Origin: a virus
Length of the DNA stretch: 52,588 bases
IMG/VR virus record: IMGVR_UViG_3300043466_000721
Coordinates: 1 to 52,588 of that record
Reading direction: 5' to 3' (one strand)
Shown here: piece after piece, positions 18,327 to 27,150 of the stretch
Layout: the number at the start of each line of letters is the position of its first letter
Position numbering within the stretch: position 1 is the stretch's first letter
Position numbers and translations under genes: made by a program
The notes under the pieces: model-generated
What the model was told of the DNA's origin: nothing
What the model saw: the letters and a program-made list of their open reading frames with translations, nothing else
Databases searched by the model: none

Positions 18327-19235
18327 TTATAAATTAAGTTTTTCTTTTAAATCTAAAATAACCCACTCTGGTCTTTCTTTAATATCTTTTTCCCAGTATC
18401 TTAAAAGAGTTATATTATGGTTTTTACACCAAGTATTTTTGCGTTTATCATTTATTTTATTCTTTCTTTGTATTTCATATTTTGGTATTTCATATTCCGT
18501 CATAGGGTTACAGTGGTAAAAATCACCATCAACTTCAATTAACACATTTTTATTGGGTAAATAAAAATCAAAAAATGTTTTTATTTCAAAAATTAAATAG
18601 TTATATATAAAATCAACATCTTTTTTTAAACCAATATTTTCTAACATATTAATAAAGGTTATTTCAAGTTTTGATGTTTTTACTTTTGAGTTTTTTCTCA
18701 TCCATTCTAATCTAGATTTAGATTGATTAACTCTTAATTCTGGATTATCAATATATCTTTTTTTCTGTGTTTCAGATAATTTTCTTTTACTTTCTTCAGT
18801 TTTTGGGACACCCTTTAATTTTTCAGATATTTTTTTACCTCTCTCTTTATCATTTCTTAACTTTGTTTTAATACCCTCAATTTTTGCAATTGTCTCTGGT
18901 GTTTTATCTTCCCACCATCCTTTATATTTTCCTTCTTTCCAATTTTTCTTTTGTGTTTCAATAGCTTTTTTGTGGGTTTCCGGATTTTTATGGAAATTAT
19001 TTTTACCTTTAACTCTATTATGGTGTGATTGTATAAATCTTGAAAACCCTTTAGTTACTGTGATAAATGGAGGTTTTTCACCACAACCACATTCACATTT
19101 AGGGGTATTATCATTCAATATATGTTTAATATAGACATCTTCTGCCGATATATTGTGTTTTTGAATTGAATGGGATCTGATACTATTTATCGTATTAAAC
19201 TCCTTATTACATAATTCACAAATAAAAATTCCCAT
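18327..19235 (-). CDS. Zinc-finger Vsr-like homing endonuclease, 302 aa
   Basis: Homing-endonuclease-like protein. A C2H2 finger (CELCNKEF, then HSIQKH) is at ~5-26 and a CECGCG zinc motif near 49-54. NUMOD3-like Lys-rich modules (e.g. SEKLKGVPKTEESKRKLSET) lie around 140-175. A Vsr/DUF559-type nuclease core ends the protein: FFDFYLPNKNVLIEVDGDFYH and ITLLRYWEKDI. I chose the ATG at 19235 over one 27 nt further upstream because the finger starts right after it and the 3' arm of an inverted repeat covers it. It lies between the tail tube gene and a second endonuclease, all on the minus strand. Confidence 0.72.
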   Translation of the reverse strand: MGIFICELCNKEFNTINSIRSHSIQKHNISAEDVYIKHILNDNTPKCECGCGEKPPFITVTKGFSRFIQSHHNRVKGKNNFHKNPETHKKAIETQKKNWKEGKYKGWWEDKTPETIAKIEGIKTKLRNDKERGKKISEKLKGVPKTEESKRKLSETQKKRYIDNPELRVNQSKSRLEWMRKNSKVKTSKLEITFINMLENIGLKKDVDFIYNYLIFEIKTFFDFYLPNKNVLIEVDGDFYHCNPMTEYEIPKYEIQRKNKINDKRKNTWCKNHNITLLRYWEKDIKERPEWVILDLKEKLNL

Positions 19236-19257
19236 ACATATAAATATATGGGAATTT
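19226..19257 (-). promoter_or_regulatory. Inverted repeat with internal TATTTAT box over the endonuclease start
   Basis: Perfect 11-bp arms (19226-19236 and 19247-19257, AAATTCCCATA/TATGGGAATTT) flank a 10-nt loop. The loop contains the box at 19240-19246. The ATG (19233-19235) is in the 3' arm on the mRNA. The architecture is the same as at 18259-18298, although the arm sequences differ. Confidence 0.65.
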
Positions 19258-19295
19258 AACAAAGTTAAGTTTGGGTAGATGTTTTTTAGTAAAAA

Positions 19296-19784
19296 CTAAT
19301 AAACTAAGATACAACGATCCATAACAATCGTGGAAGATATTGTTGAAACCTCATCTCCACCATATTTTAAAGATCCCCCATCGTATCCGGTAAGCCACGC
19401 ACCTTCAAGAATCCATTTTTCAACAACAACTCCTGTTGGATCTAACATTTCAAGATCAACATTTTTCTTATAACCAGCGGCATAACCCATACGACCAGTT
19501 ACAGATTCAGCACAAGTTCTAATCCATTCCATAATAGCTTGTGTTGCAGACGGTCCGATTGGATCTCTAAATACAACAGGAAGTGATTCCCAATTAAATT
19601 TACCAGCGACATAAACCTCAGTATTTAAGAATGGGATTGGAACTGAATTTATTTTCAATTTTGGTCGTGATGTGCTTTCAACATACCATTCATTTATCCC
19701 CAAAGAAGAAGGGAATCTCAAGATCCACCTATTATTACGCTTAGGTTCGTAAGGGATAGGCATTTTCATTAATAAATCAGCCAT
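19296..19784 (-). CDS. 19: Tail tube protein (gp19-like)
   Basis: A 162-residue protein with the gp19-type layout: RWILRFPSSLGINEWYVEST near the N-terminus, an extended hairpin region (KINSVPIPFLNTEVYVAGKF), then the WE-x-LPVVFRDPIGPS core and the closing LEGAWLTGYDGGSLKYGGDEV. The length matches T4 gp19 (163 residues). It forms the inner tube through which DNA passes. It lies between the gp26-like/tape-measure block and the sheath gene but is separated from both by endonuclease insertions and the HAD gene. Its probable promoter box is 59 nt upstream, overlapping the leader of the divergent endonuclease gene. Confidence 0.85.
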   Translation of the reverse strand: MADLLMKMPIPYEPKRNNRWILRFPSSLGINEWYVESTSRPKLKINSVPIPFLNTEVYVAGKFNWESLPVVFRDPIGPSATQAIMEWIRTCAESVTGRMGYAAGYKKNVDLEMLDPTGVVVEKWILEGAWLTGYDGGSLKYGGDEVSTISSTIVMDRCILVY

Positions 19785-19801
19785 TTTTTTGTTTTTTTTA
19801 A

Positions 19802-19850
19802 TATTTATGTTTATATTTGTAAATTATATTATTTACATTACTCATAAATA
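19802..19850. promoter_or_regulatory. Facing TATTTAT boxes in the tube/endonuclease gap
   Basis: A plus-strand TATTTAT at 19802-19808 precedes the start at 19869 by 60 nt. A minus-strand TATTTAT at 19844-19850 precedes the tail tube start at 19784 by 59 nt. Each box lies inside the other gene's leader, so if both are used the two mRNAs are antisense to each other over about 35 nt. Confidence 0.4.
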
Positions 19851-19868
19851 TCTTATAAAGTAAAAAAA

Positions 19869-21485
19869 ATGGATTTACTTAAATTTTTTATAGAAAATAA
19901 TAATAGTGGTGCAAAAACTAAAGAATCTTTTTTAAAAAAAAATTATCCAGAGTTATATTTTGAAATAATTAACTACAATAACAACGATTTAATTGATTTA
20001 CCTTTTAAACAAAAAATATGGCACTACATCAATAAAATCCAAAATATACCAAAATGTCAGAATTGTGGTAATAATTTGAAATTTAAAAAATCATTAACTG
20101 AAGGTTATGGTTTATATTGTTCCGTTTTATGTGCCAACAAATGTGGAATAAGAAAAACAAAAATCAAAGAAACAAATATTGTTAAATACGGTGGAAACGC
20201 ACCAATTTGTTCTGATGATGTTAAAAATAAAATAAAAGAAAGTTTTATTAGATCATTTGGTGTTGATAATGTTTTTAAAGATAAAGAATATATAAAATCA
20301 AAAACAATAGAAAAACACAATGTTGATCATATATCAAAACTTGATTCAACCAAAGAAAAAATAAAAAACACAAACCAAACTAAATACGGTGTTTCAACTC
20401 CTTTAGTTTTACCAGAAATTAGACAAGTTGGGTTTGATAAAAAAACTGAATGGTTTTATTCTAAATATGAAAATTTAAATGTTATTGGTTATACCGGAAA
20501 AACAATTGAAATAAAATGTGATAAATGTAATCAACCTTATTTGATTGAGAGGTCTTTGCTGTCTTATAGATTTGAAAATGACATAAACCCTTGTATTTTG
20601 TGTAATCCAATAAATGATTTAAAATCATTTAAAGAAAAACAAATCTGTGAATTTTTAGATGAACATAATATTAAATATATTGAAAATGACCGCAATATTC
20701 TTAAAGGTCAAGAATTAGATATTTTTATACCAGAACATAATATTGCCATTGAATTTGACGGTTTGTTTTGGCATTCAGATAAATTTAAAGACAAACAATA
20801 TCATAGTTTAAAAACAAATGAATGTAAAAAATTAGGTATTAGAGTGGTTCATATTTTTGAAGATGAATGGGATAATAAAAAAGAAATTGTAAAAAGTAGA
20901 ATTAAAACATTATTAGGTCTTACTAGTGTTCGTGTTTTTGCTAGAAATTGTGAAGTAAAATATGTCGACACACAAACAAAAACAAAATTCTTGGAAGAAA
21001 ACCATATCCAGGGCTCAGTTGGTAGTAAATTTAATTTAGGTGTATATTACAATTCAAATTTAATATCTATAATGACATTTGGTAAAAAAAGATTAAATCT
21101 TGGATATAAAAAAACAGAAAACAATGAATATGAATTACTTCGTTTTTGTAATAAACTAAACCACATTGTTGTTGGGGGTGCGTCTAAGCTACTTAAAAGG
21201 TTTATCGTTGATCAATCACCAAAAGAAATTATAAGTTATGCTGATAAGAGGTGGAGTAATGGTAATTTATATGAGAAGTTGAACTTTTCTTTTGTAAAAG
21301 AAACAACACCGAATTATTATTATGTCGTTAATAAAAAAAGAGAATCAAGATTCAAATACAGAAAAGATGTTTTGGTTGATTTGGGATACGATTCAAATAA
21401 AAGTGAATTTGAGATAATGGAAGAAAGAGGTATTCCAAAAATTTATGATTGTGGAAATCTATTATACAAAAAATCCCTAAAGTAA
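19869..21485 (+). CDS. Vsr-fold homing endonuclease, 538 aa (copy 2, inverted)
   Basis: Paralogue of the 527-residue protein, sharing the same order of parts: Cys4 module (CQNCG, then YCSVLC), KYG/FGVDN repeats at ~100-180, a second Cys4 module (CDKCN, then CILC), the nuclease core ELDIFIPEHNIAIEFDGLFW with VHIFEDEW, and a C-terminal ENHIQGSVGSKF region. It is the only plus-strand gene in the 608-25827 block and interrupts the minus-strand tail operon, which is typical of a mobile insertion. A hairpin terminator overlaps its stop codon. The target site cannot be deduced, although the neighbouring tail genes are the natural candidates. Confidence 0.75.
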   Translation: MDLLKFFIENNNSGAKTKESFLKKNYPELYFEIINYNNNDLIDLPFKQKIWHYINKIQNIPKCQNCGNNLKFKKSLTEGYGLYCSVLCANKCGIRKTKIKETNIVKYGGNAPICSDDVKNKIKESFIRSFGVDNVFKDKEYIKSKTIEKHNVDHISKLDSTKEKIKNTNQTKYGVSTPLVLPEIRQVGFDKKTEWFYSKYENLNVIGYTGKTIEIKCDKCNQPYLIERSLLSYRFENDINPCILCNPINDLKSFKEKQICEFLDEHNIKYIENDRNILKGQELDIFIPEHNIAIEFDGLFWHSDKFKDKQYHSLKTNECKKLGIRVVHIFEDEWDNKKEIVKSRIKTLLGLTSVRVFARNCEVKYVDTQTKTKFLEENHIQGSVGSKFNLGVYYNSNLISIMTFGKKRLNLGYKKTENNEYELLRFCNKLNHIVVGGASKLLKRFIVDQSPKEIISYADKRWSNGNLYEKLNFSFVKETTPNYYYVVNKKRESRFKYRKDVLVDLGYDSNKSEFEIMEERGIPKIYDCGNLLYKKSLK

Positions 21486-21505
21486 AATTTAGGGATTTTA
21501 AAAAT
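21472..21505 (+). terminator. Intrinsic terminator overlapping the endonuclease stop
   Basis: 11-bp stem AAATCCCTAAA/TTTAGGGATTT (21472-21482 with 21489-21499) with a 6-nt loop that contains part of the stop codon, followed by an A/T-rich tract. Confidence 0.7.
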
Positions 21506-21565
21506 TTTTCTATTTACTTTGGATTATTTTTGAGTATTCATATATTATATATAACTTAATATATT

Positions 21566-22399
21566 TTAATATTTAGTTTTCTTTCCTCCTGCTGTTAAAT
21601 AAGTTTGTAATATATTATCTTTCTTTTTATCAAAATGACTTTTCATCTTTTCTACATTTCTTACATCATCATCTGAAAAACCAATAAATGGTGTAAAATA
21701 ATTTGAAATTTTATTTTTCATAAATGCTTTTTTCTGTAATCGGTGGGAGATTAATTTTACATATCTCATAAATTCTTCCATAGCATCAATTTTTCCCTGT
21801 TCTGGGTTTGTTGCCGAACCTTCACCAAAAGAAACCGGATGGAATCTACACATATCTAAATAAACATCTATTAGCTCATCATCCGACAAATCTTCTTCAT
21901 CGGCTAAATCTCTATATTTTTTAAGATTTTTAACCAATGTTGATTTACTTAATCCGTGTTTGTTTGAATCAATTAACTTTCTAACTGCGTCTTTTAAAAC
22001 TGATGGTGTGTGTCCTCTTGCTGTAATGATTGCGAAGATTGAGCCATTATTGATTGCCTCCACAAAATCAGACCACGCTGGTCCTGTTGGGGCTTTCATC
22101 GCGTCAGATAGGAATTTATCATCACCGGTCACTCTGAAATCTCTAAATGGGTCTTCGTCAAAACCAACAATTTCATTTCCTTTATAATCAAAAGGTTCTT
22201 TACCAATTTCAGTTCTATATTCAGCAAAATCTTCTGTTGACATCGGAACAGAATTTCCATCAGAATCTTTAAGATAGATTTTGGTTGGCATAAACATCAA
22301 ATTGTCGTCCCAATCAAAAGCATAATATTTCATTAGTGGTGATGAGGTTTCATCTATAATCTCACTAATAAGTTTTTTAATATATTTTTTTTGATTCAT
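21566..22399 (-). CDS. HAD-superfamily phosphatase with capsid-targeting-like leader
   Basis: A 277-residue HAD hydrolase. Motif I is FDWDDNLM with D29 and D31; motif II is ITARG with T126; a likely motif III lysine is K203; motif IV is GFSDDD at 240-245. HAD enzymes use the first Asp for phosphoryl transfer; the substrate is unknown. Residues 1-17 form a basic leader ending IIDE|T, not needed for the HAD fold and matching T4-type capsid-targeting peptides in size and cleavage site. It lies between an endonuclease and the sheath gene, with its own box only 4 nt upstream of the ATG. A nucleic-acid end-processing phosphatase is possible but unproven. Confidence 0.7.
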   Translation of the reverse strand: MNQKKYIKKLISEIIDETSSPLMKYYAFDWDDNLMFMPTKIYLKDSDGNSVPMSTEDFAEYRTEIGKEPFDYKGNEIVGFDEDPFRDFRVTGDDKFLSDAMKAPTGPAWSDFVEAINNGSIFAIITARGHTPSVLKDAVRKLIDSNKHGLSKSTLVKNLKKYRDLADEEDLSDDELIDVYLDMCRFHPVSFGEGSATNPEQGKIDAMEEFMRYVKLISHRLQKKAFMKNKISNYFTPFIGFSDDDVRNVEKMKSHFDKKKDNILQTYLTAGGKKTKY

Positions 22400-22403
22400 A
22401 TTA

Positions 22404-22410
22404 ATAAATA
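22404..22410 (-). promoter_or_regulatory. TATTTAT box before the HAD gene
   Basis: Minus-strand AATATTTATTAATATG. The box lies only 4 nt before the ATG, implying a very short or absent 5' leader if it is used. Confidence 0.4.
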
Positions 22411-22417
22411 TTAGTTA

Positions 22418-22450
22418 TAATAAAAAAAAGGGAGATATATTCTCCCTTTT
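22418..22450 (-). terminator. Intrinsic terminator after the sheath gene
   Basis: Minus-strand 10-bp stem AAAAGGGAGA/TCTCCCTTTT (22450-22441 with 22435-22426) with a 5-nt loop, continuing into a T-run. It lies directly after the sheath stop. Confidence 0.85.
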
Positions 22451-22467
22451 CTTTTAGTTTATTTTCA

Positions 22468-25400
22468 TTAGATGTTGTCAAATGAAGCGCCTGTTGGTGT
22501 AATATAGAATGTTATATCCACAAATTCTAAAGATTTTGTCGGCTTGATATATATCTTCCCAGTCAATTGATTTCTATCTAAATCAGCAGTATCACTTGAC
22601 ACCTCAACTCGGAAATCATATAGACCTCTATCTCTTCTAATAGCATCCAAGATTGGATTAACCGCGTTCAAGAAATCTTGTCTTACTTGCTCATCATTTT
22701 GGTCAAACAACAATCTTACAGAAACCGCTGAAATTAACTTACGAGCTTGTAATAACAATCTTCTCACATTAATTCTATCAAGTGCGGATTCTCTAACTTG
22801 AAGGGTTTTGTTACCCCAGATTACAGTTCCAACATCAGCAAATGTTGCAATTGGGTTAATTCTTCCAACATAGAGAACATCTCTATCTTCTTGAGTTAAT
22901 TTCTTACGAGCTTTAACCGCATTTACAATACCACGAGTATAACCAGCTGCCGCAAACCAAGGGAATGCAATATTATCTGTAAGTGCCAAGTTTTTTGTAA
23001 CTTCAGCTGTTGCTGGAATATAAATTTGTGTATTATTTACTGTGTCTCTTGTTAATACCCAAGGATAATATGTTGCGGTATAGTTAGAATCAATTCCTGT
23101 TTGCTCAAGGTTATCAACAGCTTCTTGTGGATAAATTAAATTATCACCTTCAGTTGTTGATGCGACTAACATTTTGTAATCCGGAGTTGTTGTAATGTAT
23201 AAAGAATCTGCTCTATCATTTTCAACCATATCAATAGTAGCCTCAACTAAACTATTATTATAAACATAATCAATACCTGGAGTTACAAATACATTTATAT
23301 TAACAGCCTCTGGGTTCGCAAATGTTCTAATACCAAGTAAATAAGCGTAGTAATCAGTATTTGCATAATCAATAGTCTGGTCACCAACGGCAATTTGTTT
23401 AAATGCACCCCATCCTTTAGCTGTTTGGTATCTATCTGAAAAACAAGCTCCATTTAAGAATCCTGGACGACCTAACACATATTTGTCACCATTTGTTCTA
23501 TATTCTCTATAAATGTCCCATCCATCAAATCCACCATTAACAAATAAAGTGAATTTTCTTGAGAATAATCTGTAATATGGACTATCTGGACTTGTAGGTT
23601 CAGAAGAGAATGCGGCAGCTCCTACATAATATTTAGGTGTTCCGCTTGTTGCAAATGCACTTGAGATTGTAATCCCACTTGCAAATTGATCCATATGGAA
23701 ACCTTTTGTTTTGTATGACCATTCACCACCTTCCAAATCACAAGGTGAGATAGGTGCTCTTTTTCCTTTATATTCAAAGAAACTTGTGTCAAAACCAATA
23801 TTACTTGACATACCAAGGTAAGTTTTTCTAATATTGTCACCAGAAGTTCTAATTGCATCATCAGCACCTGAAGCCAAACCAAATGGTGGGTTATATATTA
23901 CTTCACCTGGGAAATCATATTTGGTCTTATAAATTGGGAATGGAGATTTAACACCAACATATTCTCTAAACACATAACCGTCAAATCCACAAGGAAGTGC
24001 ATCAACTGGTGCATCTTCATTCATTTCAACCATAATGTATTTAGAATTCATTTCAAATTCACCGTCTAATGTTCCGATTTTTTTAGCAATAAAACTATTT
24101 TCTGATGGATCCATAGAACAGTTTGTAAATTTCTCAATAACAACTGGATTTGAATCTACATCAAAATAATCTCTAACTAACACATCAAATGTTCTATTAG
24201 CAAATGAGATATTAACAATTGAAATTTTAATTTCAGTATTTGCGGCATTACCATCAGATATTGTGTAGAATTTAAATAGGTTAAATGTTTTTGTTCCCCT
24301 TAACTCGGATACTACCCAAGGAGATGATGGCGATTGGAATTTTTCTAAATACCAACCGATCGTATTTGGATCTACATCACTTTTTTGTGCTGAATCAAGA
24401 GCTGTAAGTTCAGTACTTAAACCTCTGATATAACCTTTTTTCCAACCATAATTTAATAACGCTTGGAATCTTTCTTCCAAGAATAATGGAGTTGATGTTC
24501 TTGGTTTCCCAAAGTTAGTTCCACCAAATACTTTTGCGATATATTGTGAATCTGATTGACTAAACGATGTTTCAAAAATAAAGTTAGTTCCAGAATCGTT
24601 TGTTACATTTACCGCAAATGGTAAATATGGGTTTTTAAGAACTCCAGAATATTGACCTGACATATTAAGAGTTACATTTGAAATATCAGAAACTTCAAAT
24701 ACTGGATTATTTTCATCTGAATATGTTGCAATACCTCTTGATCTTAATGTTGCAACAACCAAATCGTCATAATCTGTATATGCCACACCAGAATAATAAT
24801 ATAGTGTCCCTACTAACATACCTTCAAAACATCTAACATTTACTGGTATTGGAGTTGGTGCCGGTGTAGTAGTTGGAGTTGGTGTAATACAAGGATTTGT
24901 AGGCGTTGGTGTAGGTGTTGCACTCGGAGTAGGTGTAGGTGTCGGTACAATTGGGAAAACTTCAGTTAAACCAGACACAAATGTGTAGAATGAAAACCCT
25001 GAATATAATCCATTATTTGTATTATTAAATAAAGCATAATACCAAGCATCATTAAATGGTGATGTATAATCCGTTAAATCACTTGATGGTGATGGAACAT
25101 TAAATACATTTGTTTCAGCTGAATAACCAAGACTAACTAAATCATCATAGTCATCACCCAAGATTGAACCATAGTAGTTAATATTTCTAGTTTCAGCAGT
25201 AAAAGGATCTCCATTATCTGTAATAATGTTAAAGATTTGATCTCTAATGTTAGTATCAAGTGTTGAAATTGAACCATCAAAGTTTTCGTATTGTTGTAAT
25301 AAGAATTCATTGGTTAATGGACCCGGTAATGAATCATAAATAATACTATCTTCAGAATTAGTACATGCAGTAAAAGGAACCATAAATGTGATTGCACTTG

Positions 25401-25827
25401 GTATAACACAAATGGTATCACATACATTACTAGGATCAGTTACCGAACTAAAACACACGAAATCAACTGTTTTAGGATCAACATTTGCTTTGGTTACAAT
25501 AGACCAAGATGGTCCGGCATCATAACCAGATAATCCCAATATTCTCGTTACAAATAATTGGTTTGATTGTTGTAAATATGATTTAGCAATATATGCTGCC
25601 TCGTATTTAGGAATTTGTGTATTCACAAATTTTTCTGGTGAAGTCCCACCAAAGTAGGTTTGGAATTCATCATAGTTTCTAATAAAAATTGGTTCAAAAG
25701 CAGGACCTTTTAAAGTCTCCCCCGCAATACCCAAAGTTGTAACACCAACACTTTGTGCAACAAAGCTTAGATCAACTTCTGAAGTATAAACCCCTGGTGA
25801 AACAAATATTTTACTGTTAGTTGCCAT
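22468..25827 (-). CDS. 18: Contractile tail sheath protein (gp18-like)
   Basis: A 1119-residue sheath protein, much longer than T4 gp18 (659). The N-terminus (FVSPGVYTSEVDLS) and the C-terminal third (AFPWFAAAGYTRG, then TQEDRDVLYVGRINPIATF, RINVRRLLLQARKLI, FRVEVSS) are classic sheath signatures. The extra length lies in the N-terminal half and includes a Pro-Thr-rich linker at residues ~294-330. This probably forms surface-exposed domains on the sheath. A strong terminator follows and a TATTTAT box lies 34 nt upstream, so it appears to be a single-gene unit suited to high expression. Confidence 0.92.
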   Translation of the reverse strand: MATNSKIFVSPGVYTSEVDLSFVAQSVGVTTLGIAGETLKGPAFEPIFIRNYDEFQTYFGGTSPEKFVNTQIPKYEAAYIAKSYLQQSNQLFVTRILGLSGYDAGPSWSIVTKANVDPKTVDFVCFSSVTDPSNVCDTICVIPSAITFMVPFTACTNSEDSIIYDSLPGPLTNEFLLQQYENFDGSISTLDTNIRDQIFNIITDNGDPFTAETRNINYYGSILGDDYDDLVSLGYSAETNVFNVPSPSSDLTDYTSPFNDAWYYALFNNTNNGLYSGFSFYTFVSGLTEVFPIVPTPTPTPSATPTPTPTNPCITPTPTTTPAPTPIPVNVRCFEGMLVGTLYYYSGVAYTDYDDLVVATLRSRGIATYSDENNPVFEVSDISNVTLNMSGQYSGVLKNPYLPFAVNVTNDSGTNFIFETSFSQSDSQYIAKVFGGTNFGKPRTSTPLFLEERFQALLNYGWKKGYIRGLSTELTALDSAQKSDVDPNTIGWYLEKFQSPSSPWVVSELRGTKTFNLFKFYTISDGNAANTEIKISIVNISFANRTFDVLVRDYFDVDSNPVVIEKFTNCSMDPSENSFIAKKIGTLDGEFEMNSKYIMVEMNEDAPVDALPCGFDGYVFREYVGVKSPFPIYKTKYDFPGEVIYNPPFGLASGADDAIRTSGDNIRKTYLGMSSNIGFDTSFFEYKGKRAPISPCDLEGGEWSYKTKGFHMDQFASGITISSAFATSGTPKYYVGAAAFSSEPTSPDSPYYRLFSRKFTLFVNGGFDGWDIYREYRTNGDKYVLGRPGFLNGACFSDRYQTAKGWGAFKQIAVGDQTIDYANTDYYAYLLGIRTFANPEAVNINVFVTPGIDYVYNNSLVEATIDMVENDRADSLYITTTPDYKMLVASTTEGDNLIYPQEAVDNLEQTGIDSNYTATYYPWVLTRDTVNNTQIYIPATAEVTKNLALTDNIAFPWFAAAGYTRGIVNAVKARKKLTQEDRDVLYVGRINPIATFADVGTVIWGNKTLQVRESALDRINVRRLLLQARKLISAVSVRLLFDQNDEQVRQDFLNAVNPILDAIRRDRGLYDFRVEVSSDTADLDRNQLTGKIYIKPTKSLEFVDITFYITPTGASFDNI
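24838..24955 (-). repeat. Pro-Thr coding repeat inside the sheath gene
   Basis: Low-complexity alternation of Pro and Thr codons (plus-strand GGTGTAGGTGTT-type hexamers) encoding two PTPTPTP runs around a NPCI segment. The same type of repeat is found in the 346- and 188-residue fibre proteins. Confidence 0.75.
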
Positions 25828-25861
25828 AGATTTTAAATTTTATGTTTTAATTTATTTTACT

Positions 25862-25868
25862 ATAAATA
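25862..25868 (-). promoter_or_regulatory. TATTTAT box before the sheath gene
   Basis: Minus-strand CAATATTTATAG, 34 nt upstream of the ATG at 25827. It is divergent from the plus-strand box at 25905. Confidence 0.5.
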
Positions 25869-25904
25869 TTGTGTTTTTTAGCAAAAACTTTACTTACATA
25901 AAAC

Positions 25905-25911
25905 TATTTAT
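25905..25911 (+). promoter_or_regulatory. TATTTAT box before the small RHH-like gene
   Basis: Plus-strand ACTATTTATATTTTGG, 36 nt upstream of the ATG at 25948. The TATATTTTG it leads into also resembles the Bacteroidota -7 element (TAnnTTTG). Confidence 0.45.
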
Positions 25912-25947
25912 ATTTTGGTGAGAATTTTTTCTACCTTTTTTCTACCT

Positions 25948-26112
25948 ATGGAACAAAACAATAAAAAGATTAAAAACTTAAAGATTGATAAGGATGTTCA
26001 TAACATCTTAAAAAAATATTGTGATAAAAGAGGTTTAAAAATGTATAAATTTCTTGAGGGACTTATCATTGAAAAGTGTAAAGAAAAAAGAGATATATAT
26101 GGTGAGGATTAA
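25948..26112 (+). CDS. Small ribbon-helix-helix-like protein, 54 aa
   Basis: A lysine-rich 54-residue protein. One short strand (KIKNLKID) followed by two helices (KDVHNILKKYCDKRG and KMYKFLEGLIIEKC) fits a ribbon-helix-helix DNA-binding fold. I chose the ATG at 25948; in-frame TTG/GTG codons upstream would add about 11 hydrophobic residues. The stop overlaps the end of the convergent gp15-like gene by 4 nt. It could be a small transcriptional regulator, but the target is unknown. Confidence 0.55.
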   Translation: MEQNNKKIKNLKIDKDVHNILKKYCDKRGLKMYKFLEGLIIEKCKEKRDIYGED

Positions 26113-27149
26113 ATTAATTCTTGTGTAAAAACAATTTCCGCATCTTTTGAATTATCATACTTTGTTATAACAATTCTTAATGTATCTCCGGTGTTAAGTT
26201 GTATTTCAGTTAAACTATTACCATAATAGTCATCATTTATAAATGCTTGATATACATCAACATTATTGTTTGTTGATAATTTTAAATTTACGGTATATTC
26301 AAATTTATTAACCGACACCAAATTTCCTACTTTGTATGTTGGTATATAAGTTCCAGGAATTTGAGGTTGTTCTTTCTTTTGTTTTTTTCTTTTTATTCCG
26401 GTTTCGGTTTCATATATTTCAAAAGTTCTTGTAATTGCCGGTCTAATTTCAAATTCATCCTCATCCATTAAAAATCCTTGTAATGTGAATTCATATTTTT
26501 GAAGATACACTTTTCTTTTTTCCAAATCCATAACCGATTCATCTTGGATATTACCCATAATAATTGGAATATAATGCCCTTTGATTACCTGGTATGCTTG
26601 TTTTGACGCGAATTTTGTTAAGACTATTTGATTAAATTTATTTAATTCTCTCATTCTATTACACACAATAATTACAGTATATTTAATATCAACTGGTATT
26701 GGTTGTGGTATTTTATAAATGTCAAAACCATTTCTTTGTCCATCCCAGGTTGGGACCTTGGCATAATAATATTGTCTTCTTTCCGGAATATTGAGTGTCA
26801 TTAAAGAGGGATTGTTCCCATAAGTCACTTCCGGTGATCTAACAACGGCAATAAAAGGCGGTTCAACATTCTTATCCAAGTTTTGAAAATCCCAAGTTTC
26901 AGTAAATTGTGCCCAGTTTTGTGTTGTAATTAAAATATCAATCATTGGGATGGTATTACCCTCAACAACACAAGTTAGTTTGTCACGAACAAAATCCAAG
27001 AAACCTCTATCCAAATCTGGATGTAATAAAGATTTAGGAAGATATGTTCCATCTTGAGAAATCATATCAGCAATCTCGTGTCTTCTTGGAAGAAGAGTTT
27101 TCTTATCTATAAGGTCAATATTTTTTTTAATTTTTTTTGGTAGTCCCAT
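26109..27149 (-). CDS. Tail completion / sheath stabiliser-like protein (gp15-like)
   Basis: A 346-residue structural protein. The middle part (IPQPIPVDIKYTVIIVCNRM, then FNQIVLTKFASKQAYQVIKG, HYIPIIMGNIQDES, YEFTLQGFLMDEDEF) has the layout of T4 gp15, the cap at the top of the tail. The final ~80 residues form a separate beta domain after a Lys/Gln-rich linker (KRKKQKKEQ). I chose the ATG at 27149 because the preceding gene stops at 27151 and an upstream in-frame ATG would overlap it by 44 nt. Its position next to the sheath gene supports the call. Confidence 0.55.
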   Translation of the reverse strand: MGLPKKIKKNIDLIDKKTLLPRRHEIADMISQDGTYLPKSLLHPDLDRGFLDFVRDKLTCVVEGNTIPMIDILITTQNWAQFTETWDFQNLDKNVEPPFIAVVRSPEVTYGNNPSLMTLNIPERRQYYYAKVPTWDGQRNGFDIYKIPQPIPVDIKYTVIIVCNRMRELNKFNQIVLTKFASKQAYQVIKGHYIPIIMGNIQDESVMDLEKRKVYLQKYEFTLQGFLMDEDEFEIRPAITRTFEIYETETGIKRKKQKKEQPQIPGTYIPTYKVGNLVSVNKFEYTVNLKLSTNNNVDVYQAFINDDYYGNSLTEIQLNTGDTLRIVITKYDNSKDAEIVFTQELI

Positions 27150-27150
27150 A

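Noticed and set aside
19235-19262. Upstream ATG giving a 311-residue endonuclease
   Set aside because: The extension is hydrophobic (LNSHIFIC), lies upstream of the TATTTAT box within the inverted repeat region and precedes the zinc finger. The ATG at 19235 is better placed.
24838-24955. Short G/T-rich hexamer repeats considered as iterons or an origin
   Set aside because: They are in frame, code for Pro-Thr linkers, and recur only inside structural genes.
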